A stretch of DNA of 64,000 nucleotides from Haladaptatus sp. QDMS2. GTDB lineage: Archaea > Halobacteriota > Halobacteria > Halobacteriales > Halococcaceae. The notes under the pieces were generated by a model that searched no databases, had not been told where the DNA came from, and worked only from the letters and a program-made list of their open reading frames with translations. The stretch covers positions 248,001-312,000 of the forward strand of contig NZ_CP119791.1 in assembly GCF_029338295.1 (NCBI RefSeq). The letters run 5' to 3'. This document shows, piece by piece, positions 25,593 to 34,565 of this stretch. A program made the position numbers and the translations under genes. Within the stretch, counting starts at the first letter, position 1. Each line of letters starts with the position of its first letter.

Positions 25593-26576
25593 CTAATCTG
25601 ATGCCGATTGTGCGGGTGACTCTCCGTTGTTTACCTGAACTGCAGACTGGATGCATCCTTCCTGCGTGCTGGCCTGGTTACCATTTGTCGGCGTGTTCGC
25701 CGATTTGACGATGTAGCCGCTGCTCCCCGGGCACGCGTAGTTCCCGCGTGGGTTGTAGTGCCAGGTCATGAGCCCGTAATCTTGTGAGTGCTCTTTGACG
25801 AACGTCTCGAAGGCATCGTTCCAGCCGATGTGATTAGACACCATGATACCGCCTGGACGCAGGTACTGCCAGGCGAGTTCGAACTCGAATATCATACTCG
25901 AGACAGCGTGAGAGGAGTCGTGGTGGAAGAAGTCAATCTCCTCCAGCCGAGCAAGCAGCGGCGGCAACTCTAGCTGTGGCTTCCCGGAGATGAGTTCCCA
26001 CCGGTTGCGCAGGTGGTCGGGGATTATCCAGCCAGGTTCCTTCCCGGCCGGGACGATGTGCGTCCCCTCTTCTGCACACGAGGGTCGCCCGCGGTAGTAG
26101 CCTCTCTGCGTGAACTGGTCGATGTCGGCGGTTCCATCGCTCAGATATTCTGAGTAATCGATCGAGTAGAGTCGCCCCGACCCGTTTGCTTCGAGCGCAG
26201 CGAGAATCGAAAGCGTCGAGACGCCGCTGTACACGCCGGTTTCGACGATAACTTCGGGTTTGTACTCGCGGATGAGGGCGTACATCCGAATACACTCGTC
26301 TTTGTGCGCGTCGAACATCGAGACGCCCTGTGGGAGTTGTTTTATCCCTTCAAATATCGATGGACCGATGAGACTTTCGTTGAATTCTGCCTCGTAGGCT
26401 TTCATCGGTGCTTCGGACCCGAAAAAGCGTGTCGAGAACGCTTCGGTAGTGTCGAGCGTCTTTTTGCGATCTTTCCACGAGAATTTCGGGTTGAGTACGT
26501 AGTACCACTTCCGAAGCGCGGACTGGTATACTTCTGGTGTCTGCAAATACATCTGGTTGATTTTGTCCTGGAACAC
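25593..26576 (-). CDS. Class I SAM-dependent methyltransferase (cephalosporin hydroxylase/Methyltransf_24-like)
   Basis: The 327-residue protein has motif I as VIVETGVYSGVSTLS (about residues 111-125) and the next acidic strand as LYSIDYSEYL. The HHDSSH motif is typical of the Methyltransf_24 / cephalosporin-hydroxylase-like branch, and it is followed by LRPGGIMVSNHIGW. No signal or membrane segment is seen. Relatives methylate sugars in glycan clusters. It is the first gene of a two-gene operon with the Kelch lipoprotein. Confidence 0.8.
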   Translation of the reverse strand: MFQDKINQMYLQTPEVYQSALRKWYYVLNPKFSWKDRKKTLDTTEAFSTRFFGSEAPMKAYEAEFNESLIGPSIFEGIKQLPQGVSMFDAHKDECIRMYALIREYKPEVIVETGVYSGVSTLSILAALEANGSGRLYSIDYSEYLSDGTADIDQFTQRGYYRGRPSCAEEGTHIVPAGKEPGWIIPDHLRNRWELISGKPQLELPPLLARLEEIDFFHHDSSHAVSSMIFEFELAWQYLRPGGIMVSNHIGWNDAFETFVKEHSQDYGLMTWHYNPRGNYACPGSSGYIVKSANTPTNGNQASTQEGCIQSAVQVNNGESPAQSASD

Positions 26577-26815
26577 GTGGAATCACCCTCTGGCCGTCCC
26601 CTAAGGGGGTACAGCAATCAGTTTGAATCACTAATTACTTCGGAAACATAGTGTATAGTTAACGACACACTATGTACCGATGGGAGTTCCTACCGGGCGA
26701 CCGCTCGCGCTAATTCACTGTTAAAATAGGCGGGAAAACGTGCGGAAACCGACCGTGAGGGCTGGTAGGTTCTGCGTTACAAAGTGTATCTCCCACATAG
26801 ACAGGGTGAACGCAC

Positions 26816-27820
26816 ATGCGTATTGAGCAATTGAACCTGTCTGAGTGGGGGGATGCCCTCCCCTCTACGGGCTTTGAGGTGTTTCACACACAGGAAGCGT
26901 TGGGTGTGATGGCAGACCACGCGTCGGGCGAACTGCAGCTGTACGGTGGATTCAACGGCGAGGAACCGGTAGCCTTGCTTCCAGTGTTCGTCCAGGAGCG
27001 ACCCTTCGGTCGTGCCATCGTGTCGCCACCTCCCGCGATGGGCGTGCCCCATCTCGGCCCTCTTCTGATGCCGAACAGCCCGAAACGACGAAAACACGAG
27101 CAACTGAACCAGGAGTTCACCGAAGGCGTGTTGGAGGAACTTGATGCGGACAACTCGCGGACGCTATTTCGCATGATCTGCTCGCCGGACTACCACGACC
27201 CGCGGCCCTACCGCTGGGGTGATTTCCGTGTCTCGTCTGATTTCACGTATCACCTGCCCATCGAAGGCGAGTCGCTCGATTCGATCCAGAGTTCGTTCAG
27301 TCGCAGCCTCCGGACGGAGATTCGCCGCATCGACGACCTCGACATGACCCTCAGCGTAGAGGGTATCGAAACGGCAAAGCAGATTTACGAAGACCAAGTC
27401 GCTCGCTACGCAGAGCAAGGTGAGACGTTCACGCTCACGTGGGAGTACGTCCGCGACCTGCTTCTCGCCCTCGGCGACAGAAGCCGCGTGTACGTCGCTC
27501 GCGACGGCGATGGCAACTACCTGAACGGCATCATCGCGCTCTACTCGAACGACAAAGTGTACTACTGGCTGGGCGGCATGCGCGCCACCTACGAGAACGT
27601 CAGCGTGAACACGTTGCTCCACTGGGCGATCATCAGCGACGTCGCTTCTGACCCGGCTTTAGCGAGCGTAACGACCTACGATATGGTCGGCGCGAACACC
27701 AAACGCCTCTGTGCGTACAAATCGAAGTTTGGCGCACAGCTCGTCCCCTACTACGTCGTCGAGACGAACAGCCCGTTGATGGACGTTGCGAAGACGGCCT
27801 ACAATGTCGTCAAACGGTAA
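26816..27820 (+). CDS. FemAB/GNAT-superfamily acyltransferase-like protein
   Basis: The 334-residue protein resembles the FemAB/BioF2-like double-GNAT family. It shows the substrate-binding stretch FSRSLRTEIRRIDDLDMTLSVEG, and the later ALGDRSRVYVARDGDGNYLNGIIALYSNDKVYYWLGG leading to the acyl-CoA lobe. DMVGANTKRLCAYKSKFG near the C-terminus is the family's usual end motif. It is cytoplasmic. Members add amino acids or acyl groups to sugars or peptides, so a modified amino sugar in the glycan is a reasonable guess. Confidence 0.75.
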   Translation: MRIEQLNLSEWGDALPSTGFEVFHTQEALGVMADHASGELQLYGGFNGEEPVALLPVFVQERPFGRAIVSPPPAMGVPHLGPLLMPNSPKRRKHEQLNQEFTEGVLEELDADNSRTLFRMICSPDYHDPRPYRWGDFRVSSDFTYHLPIEGESLDSIQSSFSRSLRTEIRRIDDLDMTLSVEGIETAKQIYEDQVARYAEQGETFTLTWEYVRDLLLALGDRSRVYVARDGDGNYLNGIIALYSNDKVYYWLGGMRATYENVSVNTLLHWAIISDVASDPALASVTTYDMVGANTKRLCAYKSKFGAQLVPYYVVETNSPLMDVAKTAYNVVKR

Positions 27821-28142
27821 CGATTGCACTGTGTTTTAGCCCCCTCTTTCTTCTGAAATCCGCTCTTACTGAGGGTGTTGCAGACGTATTTTGTGAGCGT
27901 AAAATCGCATTCCAGCAGAGGGATACCAACGTTTCACCATCGTTCTGCTCGCCTATCATGCCAACGCGAACCCAAACGTGTCCGATTAATCTGGTTTTAT
28001 AGATTCAAGCCATGCCTGCTGATTTCTAACTCGGATATAACAATCAGTACACTCTTCGCTTTTAGACTATGATGTTTCGCATAGCAATCAGCGGGGACCA
28101 ACGGCTGGTCTACGCTGTTCTCGATTCATTCGGGGGGACGCG
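27821..28142. other. 322-nt gap with ATATAACAAT box
   Basis: No gene is seen. ATATAACAAT (28035-28044), with CTAAC upstream, matches the cluster's promoter-like element and lies 103 nt before the epimerase ATG. Confidence 0.45.
28035..28044 (+). promoter_or_regulatory. ATATAACAAT promoter-like element
   Basis: This is a member of the YATAACRAA set, preceded by CTAAC. It probably serves the epimerase-GT2 pair, with a leader of about 75 nt if it is the TATA box. Confidence 0.4.
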
Positions 28143-29087
28143 ATGAGCGACCCGCTCATCTCCGGCCAGACCGTGCTCGTCACGGGTGGGGCGGGGTTCA
28201 TCGGGAGCCATCTCGTCGATGCGCTCGTCTCGACGAACGCCGTACGCGTACTCGATGACTTCTCTACGGGGTCGCGGGCGAACCTGCCGTCCGAAGTCAC
28301 CGTCTTCGAAGGCGATGTTCGCGACGTGTCGATGCTCAGAGACGCGATGGACGGGGTTGACCTCGTCTTCCACGAAGCCGGGTTCGTGAGCGTGAAAGGC
28401 TCCATCGAAGCCCCGTACTTCAGTAATCTCGTGAACGCCAACGCCACGGTCGCGGTCCTTGAACTCGCCCGCGAGTACGACGCCCGCGTGGTGACGGCAT
28501 CGAGTGCGGCAATCTACGGCGCGCCCGAAGTCGTCCCCATCGGGGAGGACGCACGGACCGCGCCTGATTCGCCCTACGGTATCGACAAACTCGCGTCTGA
28601 CCACTACGCGAGAGCTTACAACCGACTCTACGGGCTCGACACGGTTGCGCTGCGCTACTTCAACGTCTACGGCCCGCGCCAGACGGCTGGCGACTACAGC
28701 GGCGTCATCAGTACCTTCGTCAAGCAAGCCACGAACGGCGGTCCGATTACGGTCCACGGCGACGGGTCGCAAACGCGCGATTTCGTTCACGTCTCGGACG
28801 TAGTCCAGGCGAATCTGCTCGCCGCAACCACCGACCATACAGGACAGGCGTTCAACGTGGGGACGGGCCAGGCGCTCTCGATTATCGAACTCGCAGAACT
28901 GATTCGCAACCTCGCAGACTCGGGGGTCAAGATTCAGTTCACCGAACCGCGAACCGGCGATATCAAACACAGTTGTGCAGATATCACGCGCGTTCGCGAC
29001 GACCTCGGCTTCACCGCTCAAGTGCCACTCGACGTTGGCCTTCGAGGGCTCGTCGAGGGGGCACAGAACGTACAGACGATCAACTAA
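28143..29087 (+). CDS. NAD-dependent epimerase/dehydratase (UDP-glucose 4-epimerase-like, SDR)
   Basis: The 314-residue extended short-chain dehydrogenase/reductase has the NAD-binding GGAGFIGSH at residues 14-22. The active site is present as SSAAIYG with YGIDK (the Y-x3-K pair), followed by RYFNVYGPRQ, typical of nucleotide-sugar epimerases. It should supply a UDP- or dTDP-sugar in the cytoplasm. The GT2 gene starts 51 nt downstream in the same direction, so the two probably form an operon. Confidence 0.9.
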   Translation: MSDPLISGQTVLVTGGAGFIGSHLVDALVSTNAVRVLDDFSTGSRANLPSEVTVFEGDVRDVSMLRDAMDGVDLVFHEAGFVSVKGSIEAPYFSNLVNANATVAVLELAREYDARVVTASSAAIYGAPEVVPIGEDARTAPDSPYGIDKLASDHYARAYNRLYGLDTVALRYFNVYGPRQTAGDYSGVISTFVKQATNGGPITVHGDGSQTRDFVHVSDVVQANLLAATTDHTGQAFNVGTGQALSIIELAELIRNLADSGVKIQFTEPRTGDIKHSCADITRVRDDLGFTAQVPLDVGLRGLVEGAQNVQTIN

Positions 29088-29138
29088 TCTCGCTCGGACT
29101 GCGGTTGTCTGGGGGAACTACCAGAGGGGAACATACAG

Positions 29139-30167
29139 ATGTATAACGGAAAATCAATTGGCGTCGTAATCCCGGCCTACAACGAACAGGGATTTGTAGG
29201 GGATGTAATCGAATCAGTGCCAGACTTCGTCGACCGAGTGTACGTTATCGACGACGGCTCGACTGACAATACGTGGGCGGAGATTCAGGAGGCGGTCGAA
29301 ACGAGCCGAACCCTCTCGCTCAAACGGGTGACAGATGGCGGCTCGAACGCGGATCGCGTCGTTGCGATTCAACACGCGGTAAACCGCGGTGTCGGTGGGG
29401 CCATCAAAACGGGGTATCTTCGCGCGCGCGACGACAACGTCGATATCGTCACCGTCCTCGGCGGGGACGGGCAGATGGACCCGGACCTACTAACGCTGGT
29501 CATCGACCCGATTGCGGACGGCGACGCAGCGTACGTGAAAACGAACCGACTGCTCAGACCCGCCCACCGCAAATCGATGCCGAAGTTCCGCTACGTCGGG
29601 AACGTCGTTCTCACTTACCTCACGCGTATCGCGAGTGGTTACTGGGGAATTGGCGACCCGCAAAGTGGGTACACGGCCATCTCTCACGAGGCGCTCGACA
29701 CCGTCGATATCGAGAACATGTACGAGTTCTATGGCTACTGCAACGACTTGCTGGTCCGGCTCAACGTCTACGGACTTCGTGTCGTTGACGTGCCGATGCC
29801 CGCTATCTACGGCGACGAAGTGAGCCACATTCGCTATTCGACGTACATTCCGAACGTTTCGAAGATGCTGTTCAGAAATTTCCTCTGGCGCCTCAACGCG
29901 AAGTACCTCCAAAATGGTCTGTACTCCGTCGTTGGCTGCTACACGCTCGCCGTCGTCGTCGGACTCATCGCGCTACTCGCTACGCTCGTCGGGGGTGTGG
30001 GGATTTCGCGGCTGTCCACTGCGGTTGGGGGCCTCGTGGCTGTGGCGACCCTTCTGTTGCTGGCGATGGCCAGCGACAAACGTGCAAATGCCCACCTCAA
30101 CGGGGCGCGTTTTCCAATCGAAGACAGTGGTGTAGACGCTGTCACAGGACGGTCACAATCGAACTGA
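29139..30167 (+). CDS. Glycosyltransferase family 2 with C-terminal TM pair
   Basis: The 342-residue GT-A protein has VVIPAYNEQGFVGDVIES at the start and VYVIDDGSTDNTW, the nucleotide-sugar site. The metal-binding acidic motif appears as VTVLGGDGQMDPD. Two C-terminal hydrophobic segments (about residues 266-310) anchor it to the membrane. This layout fits dolichyl-phosphate sugar synthases and AglD/AglJ-type enzymes that charge the lipid carrier. The donor sugar is unknown. Confidence 0.9.
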   Translation: MYNGKSIGVVIPAYNEQGFVGDVIESVPDFVDRVYVIDDGSTDNTWAEIQEAVETSRTLSLKRVTDGGSNADRVVAIQHAVNRGVGGAIKTGYLRARDDNVDIVTVLGGDGQMDPDLLTLVIDPIADGDAAYVKTNRLLRPAHRKSMPKFRYVGNVVLTYLTRIASGYWGIGDPQSGYTAISHEALDTVDIENMYEFYGYCNDLLVRLNVYGLRVVDVPMPAIYGDEVSHIRYSTYIPNVSKMLFRNFLWRLNAKYLQNGLYSVVGCYTLAVVVGLIALLATLVGGVGISRLSTAVGGLVAVATLLLLAMASDKRANAHLNGARFPIEDSGVDAVTGRSQSN

Positions 30168-30330
30168 CCTCCTGTCTTTCATCGAGTTCTTTTTCCCATA
30201 CAAATCGGGCTGTTAATGCCCATTCGGCCATAAAATCAATCAAAATCGTTCGTACATGAAAGACAGTCGCGAATAGTTGAATATTTTCAGACGGAAGATT
30301 TATGTAATTTTCGGTAGCTTACCCCACGTA
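30168..30330. other. Intergenic region with possible terminator
   Basis: GGGC-N7-GCCC at about 30206-30220 is a weak hairpin downstream of the GT2 gene. An ATTTATGTAA box at about 30298-30307 sits about 29 nt before an ATG at 30331, as expected for a leaderless promoter. Confidence 0.4.
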
Positions 30331-30498
30331 ATGGCACGCGAACTGGGACGAAACCGATACATCGTGAGAGCGGCGGCACCGGGGAGACCCGCGTCGTCGG
30401 CTTTCAGCACCCTGCAGTACAGGAGAAGACTCACCCGCGACTGGGCAGCGGACCGCAAGTGGGTCAAAACGCAGTCCGCAGTCGACTATCATCGATGA
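30331..30498 (+). CDS. Possible small basic protein coupled to HTH gene
   Basis: This 55-codon frame starts MARELGRNRYIVRAA, about 29 nt after a TATA-like box. It ends with a TGA overlapping the ATG of the HTH regulator (ATGA at 30495-30498), the overlap expected of translationally coupled genes. It is strongly basic, unlike most haloarchaeal proteins, and belongs to no family I recognise. It could be an upstream regulatory ORF or chance. Confidence 0.35.
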   Translation: MARELGRNRYIVRAAAPGRPASSAFSTLQYRRRLTRDWAADRKWVKTQSAVDYHR

Positions 30499-30794
30499 GC
30501 CGGACTATGGAGACACAGACCGTGGACGATTGGGATGACGTGAGCTACATCATCAGCTCACAGTATCGAGTCGTCGTCTTGGGACAACTCGCAGAGGGCC
30601 CATCAACACCCTCGCGACTGGCGAGCGACTCTGATAACGCGATTTCACACATTTCGCGGGCGCTCGGAGAGCTTCGTCGCCGGTCGCTCATCGAACTGCT
30701 GGTTTCAGAACAGCAGAAAAAAGGCCGCGTCTACGGCATCACGGAGGACGGCGAGAAACTCTGGGACATCATCGACTCGAAGGGCCTCGTCTAA
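30495..30794 (+). CDS. Winged-helix transcriptional regulator
   Basis: The 99-residue protein is a winged-helix/HTH domain and little else. A recognition region SRLASDSDNAISHISRALGELRRRSLIELL precedes a wing KKGRVYGITEDGEKLW, as in small haloarchaeal MarR/ArsR-like or phage-repressor-like regulators. The start at 30495 is favoured because it overlaps the preceding small ORF, and a second ATG four codons on is also possible. It is isolated between glycan genes and a secreted esterase-like gene, and may control one or both. No ligand domain is present. Confidence 0.8.
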   Translation: MSRTMETQTVDDWDDVSYIISSQYRVVVLGQLAEGPSTPSRLASDSDNAISHISRALGELRRRSLIELLVSEQQKKGRVYGITEDGEKLWDIIDSKGLV

Positions 30795-30863
30795 AGACAG
30801 GAACCCTCGTGGCCACTGCTGGTCAGCGTGAGTACGATAGAACGCCCCACCCCGGGGTCTCGT

Positions 30864-32048
30864 TTAAACCGTCGAGAGTGTAATCTCGGTCGTGTCCGTC
30901 ATCCCTGCCTCGTCTGTCGCGGTGAGGATAATCGTGAATTTGCGACAGGCGTCGAGCATCAGTCGCGTCTTCGTACCGGTCGCGTCAGTGGTACCGTCAC
31001 CCGTGAGGTCCCACGCAAACTTCACGATGTCACTGTCACCGGCTTCAGAGCCAGTGGCGTCGAGTTCGACAACGGTTCCCTTCTCCAAATTCGCGTCCAT
31101 CGCGTCTGCTGGGTCGGTCGAAATCGTCGCCGTTGGGGGTTCTTTCGGTTCGGGTTCTGGCGTGTCTTCTGGCGTGTCTTCTGGCGTGTCTTCTGGCGTG
31201 TCTTCTGGCGTGTCTTCTGGCGTGTCTTCTGGCGTGTCTTCTGGCGTTGACGTCGTGGTCTGTTTTGTGCCGTCGAACAGTTCTTCACCCGTAACTCGTC
31301 GGGTTATCACCGAGTGCCACTTGATGCGCGTCGAGAGGTCGATATCGGTGGAGACGGTTTCGACGAGAAACCCGTCTGCACCGGCGTCGCGCGATGCTTT
31401 GTGGACGAGGAGGCCCGTCGGCTCCGTGTCAGGGCTCGAGAAGCCACCGAGTTTGAAGTGGTAATTCGAGTTGTCGATCCAGCGGTTGTTGATGAAGTTC
31501 ACGGCGTCTTCAGCGTCGCGCGTTGCCGTCTCTCCGTCCGAGTGGAAGACGGTTTGCCCTACGCCGTCGATATCGTCGCCGTCGTAGCGTTCCTGTGATT
31601 CGTGGAGGTCGAGGACGGTGCTTGGTTCGTACTCCTCTACAACGCCCCAGATAGCCTTTGCAAGCTCTGTCTCCGGCTCATCGCCGGTCGGGAACTGTCG
31701 ATTGAGGTCGCCATTTTCGCCCGTTCGAGTGCTTCGTTCGATTGCCACTTCGTTTGCGCGTGGAATTACGACGAGTGTTCCAGATTCGATGTCCCACTCT
31801 GCGATCTGTGCGGCAGCTTCGTAGCCGGCCGTTTCGTTCCCGTGGAGTCCACCAACTACGAGAACGGTCTGGCCGTCGCTTGCGCCGTGGGTCACGAACA
31901 CTTCAGTCTCGTGTTCGGTGCCTTCGAGCAGTAAAAACGAGTCGCGGGTTGCCTTCGCGCTGGACGTCGCCTGAACGAGGCCTGCGCCACCAAGCGCAGC
32001 ACCTGCCAGCGCAAGAACGGTTCTTCGGGGGTAGTTTATATCTGACAT
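30864..32048 (-). CDS. Secreted aspartoacylase/succinylglutamate-desuccinylase-like metalloenzyme with PEDT stalk and PKD-like domain
   Basis: The 394-residue protein has a Tat-like leader (YPRRTVLALAGAALGGAGL). Then comes a zinc hydrolase domain of the M14-related AspA/AstE family: GGLHGNE (H69, E72), PRAN, DLNRQFP (114-120) and DLHES with H149. These are the zinc ligands and substrate residues of the family. A stalk of seven PEDT repeats follows (about residues 270-297), then a C-terminal PKD-like domain (TATISTDPADAMD to FAWDLTGDGTTD). It probably removes acyl groups or an amino-terminal residue outside the cell. Secreted members with this layout are uncommon among those I know. Confidence 0.75.
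   Translation of the reverse strand: MSDINYPRRTVLALAGAALGGAGLVQATSSAKATRDSFLLLEGTEHETEVFVTHGASDGQTVLVVGGLHGNETAGYEAAAQIAEWDIESGTLVVIPRANEVAIERSTRTGENGDLNRQFPTGDEPETELAKAIWGVVEEYEPSTVLDLHESQERYDGDDIDGVGQTVFHSDGETATRDAEDAVNFINNRWIDNSNYHFKLGGFSSPDTEPTGLLVHKASRDAGADGFLVETVSTDIDLSTRIKWHSVITRRVTGEELFDGTKQTTTSTPEDTPEDTPEDTPEDTPEDTPEDTPEDTPEPEPKEPPTATISTDPADAMDANLEKGTVVELDATGSEAGDSDIVKFAWDLTGDGTTDATGTKTRLMLDACRKFTIILTATDEAGMTDTTEITLSTV
31156..31247 (-). repeat. 12-bp tandem repeat encoding PEDT
   Basis: Seven exact 12-bp units (31156-31239) plus a partial eighth encode the PEDT stalk. The units are identical in DNA, so the number can change by slippage. Confidence 0.95.
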
Positions 32049-32819
32049 CCCATGCGTGTGTTCGTGCTACCCACTGATTATTATCGAGTGTATAATATGG
32101 ATATTCTTTCACTTTTGTATCTCAAAAGCAAATAAATCTATTTGACAAGAACGTTTGACAGAAAATTTGTATAGTATTTTCTGGAATAATCTATATTTTC
32201 TATTGTTTTTTCGCTGGTAGTTTCACCTTTAGGTCTAGTTCGCTTACTCCTCAGCTATAAACTTTTGAGATGTTGGGGTGTACGTCGTCTCACTTACATC
32301 CGACAGGCAGCCATCCCAGGGCTGTAATTCATCTCACTGCTGGATGCGCACACGACCAAGGTTTCGATTATGTGCCCGACTAGATTGTTCAGCTCTGAAA
32401 GATACTCTGATTATGACGGAGTTCACATTCGTTGATAAAATACAAATCTCTGACTAATTTCTCTCAGTGATAGTCTTCTACGAAGAGGAGTAGGATTTAA
32501 TTAAATGGCGTGCAGGGAACTGAATTCTCGCTCGACCAGATTATATATTTATGTTGGGATTTATTTTGAGAAAAAAAATCGAGAGCACAGAAAACGTCAG
32601 CACATGCGGATGCAGAGAGATCCGTTGGGCTGCTACGGCGGTAGGTCCACCTGTTAGACGTGTGATTCGAGTGCACTCAGGAATGGGCCTGTCCTGTGAT
32701 GCTGAACGTTACCTTGACCTCCTCCCGCACCTAAAGACGCGGGAATCACCTTCACCGTTACGTCACTCTCGTCGCGTTCGGCCCCTCCAGTTAACACGTT
32801 GATCCGAGAACTGTCGCCA
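32049..32819. other. 771-nt AT-rich intergenic region
   Basis: Most of this stretch, especially 32090-32600, is much richer in A and T than the genes on either side and has no convincing reading frame. It contains TTTAATTAAAT-like and TTATATATTTAT runs. An IS605-type end lies at 32712-32750. It looks like inserted or decayed mobile DNA, or an AT-rich control region. Confidence 0.5.
32712..32750 (-). mobile_element. Third solo IS605-type end with hairpin
   Basis: On the minus strand CCCGCGTC-TTTA-GGTGCGGG is followed by AGGAGGTCAAGG. This is the same architecture as the end at 5354-5384 (C-rich arm, TTTA loop, G-rich arm, then AGGA-GTCAA). No transposase is nearby. Confidence 0.6.
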
Positions 32820-34508
32820 ATGACTGCTACCGGAGTCGAATCCAGTCTTCTCTCACTGCTCGCCGTGTTCATCCTCGCGGCGGGCGTCGGCATCTTCGTC
32901 GCCAAGGTGGGACGATTCCCGTACACAATCGCGCTCTTGCTCGCGGGACTCGCCGTCTCGATCCTCGGTGTCGAAGTCGGCCTCGAACTCTCACACGACC
33001 TCATCTTGCTCGTCCTCCTCCCGCCGTTGCTGTTCGAGGGCGCGGCGACCACCGACTTAGAACGGTTCAGAGCGAACATTGTGCCGATTCTCGTCCTCGC
33101 GATCCCCGGGCTCATCGTCTCGGTGCTCATCCTCGGGTACATCGGGCAGTTCGCCTTCGGCTTTCCGTTGCTCATCGCGCTCCTGTTCGCCGCCACTATC
33201 CTCCCGACCGACCCTGTTTCCGTGCTCGCGTTGTTCGAGGAGCTGGGTGCGCCTCGCCGACTCTCCATCCTCGTCGAGGGTGAAAGTCTATTGAACGACG
33301 GGGTTGGCGTCGTCGTTTTCTCCGCCTTGCTCGCCATCATCCTGGAGTCGGGAACCGACCCCTCGGCGCTGTTCACTCCAGAGAAACTCGGCACCGTGGG
33401 CGTAGATATCGTCGTCGCCAGCCTCGGCGGCCTCGTCGTCGGTCTCACTGCGGGCTACGCCGTGTTCCGCGTGATGGCGAATCTAGACGAGCACATGACC
33501 GAAATCGTTCTCACGCTGATTCTCGCCTACGGATCGTTCCTGCTGGCGGAGCACTATCTGCATGTAAGTGGCGTCATCGCCACCGTCGCAGCGGGCCTGT
33601 TCATCGGGAACCGAGGCGCAGAGTACGCGATGAGCCCGCAGACGAAGATTGCGGTGTTCAACACCTGGGAGACGGCCGCATTCCTGGTGAACACGCTCAT
33701 CTTCCTGCTCATCGGCGCAAAAACGCCCGTGACGCAGTTGCTAGAGCACCTCCCGCTCATCGCCGCCGCAATCGTCCTCGTCGTTGCGGTTCGCGCGACC
33801 ATCGTCTACCCCTTCGTCTCGCTCACGAATTGGCGGCTCGAAACCACCGTGCCCCGCTCGTACCAACACGTCATGGTTTGGGGTGGCCTGCACGCCTCCA
33901 TCCCCATCGCGCTCGTGTTGGGGCTGCCGCCGAGTATCCCGTTCCGCGAGGAGCTTCGGGCGATGGTGTTCGGCGTTGCTGCGTTCAGCCTGGTCGTTCA
34001 GGGCCTGTCGATGAAGCGCCTCCTCGATGCCCTCGACATCGTCACTCGGTCTGAAGAAGAGGAACTCTACGAACTGCTCGTCGGGCGTGCCCGAGCGGTG
34101 GACAACGCCCTCGACGCGGCGGAGGACCTGCGCCGGACGGGTGCGATTCCGCCGGACGTGTACGAACAGTTCACCGGTGAGTACGAGAAGGAAAAAGAGG
34201 ACCTCAACCGGACCATCTCCTCGTTGCTGTCCTCGTATCCCGAAATCCACCGCGAAGAACTGCTCATCGGGGAGCGACAGGTGCTGAAACGCGAGAAGAG
34301 CGCCATCATGGACGCTATGCGCACCGGGACGCTGAGCGACGACGTGGGCGAGCAACTCTTAGAGGAAGTCGACGTCAAACTCAGCCGCGTGAACGCCGGT
34401 GAGAGCACGGTCACCGCCTCACCGGAGGAAGAAGGCTACGAGGAGTTCTGGCGGACGAAAGTCGAGGAGTTCGGCCTCGACGCGAACCCGCGTGGCTCCC
34501 CCGAGTGA
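32820..34508 (+). CDS. CPA1-family Na+/H+ (or K+/H+) antiporter, NhaP-like
   Basis: The 562-residue protein has about 12 membrane segments and the CPA1 ion-site motifs ILPTDPVSVLALFEELG (about residues 128-144) and VEGESLLNDGVGVVVF (about 152-167), where the ND pair carries ions. A cytoplasmic tail of about 140 acidic, helical residues follows. It should exchange Na+ or K+ for H+ across the cytoplasmic membrane. The ATG at 32820 is used rather than a TTG seven codons upstream. Confidence 0.9.
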   Translation: MTATGVESSLLSLLAVFILAAGVGIFVAKVGRFPYTIALLLAGLAVSILGVEVGLELSHDLILLVLLPPLLFEGAATTDLERFRANIVPILVLAIPGLIVSVLILGYIGQFAFGFPLLIALLFAATILPTDPVSVLALFEELGAPRRLSILVEGESLLNDGVGVVVFSALLAIILESGTDPSALFTPEKLGTVGVDIVVASLGGLVVGLTAGYAVFRVMANLDEHMTEIVLTLILAYGSFLLAEHYLHVSGVIATVAAGLFIGNRGAEYAMSPQTKIAVFNTWETAAFLVNTLIFLLIGAKTPVTQLLEHLPLIAAAIVLVVAVRATIVYPFVSLTNWRLETTVPRSYQHVMVWGGLHASIPIALVLGLPPSIPFREELRAMVFGVAAFSLVVQGLSMKRLLDALDIVTRSEEEELYELLVGRARAVDNALDAAEDLRRTGAIPPDVYEQFTGEYEKEKEDLNRTISSLLSSYPEIHREELLIGERQVLKREKSAIMDAMRTGTLSDDVGEQLLEEVDVKLSRVNAGESTVTASPEEEGYEEFWRTKVEEFGLDANPRGSPE

Positions 34509-34565
34509 GCGCGGAACTGGCCGCGAACAAAACCCGTAAACCCTGGGGTCACAGAGCCTCGATAG

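Noticed and set aside
31156-31247. CRISPR-like short regular repeats
   Set aside because: The 12-bp units have no spacers and are in frame, encoding the PEDT stalk. No cas genes are present.
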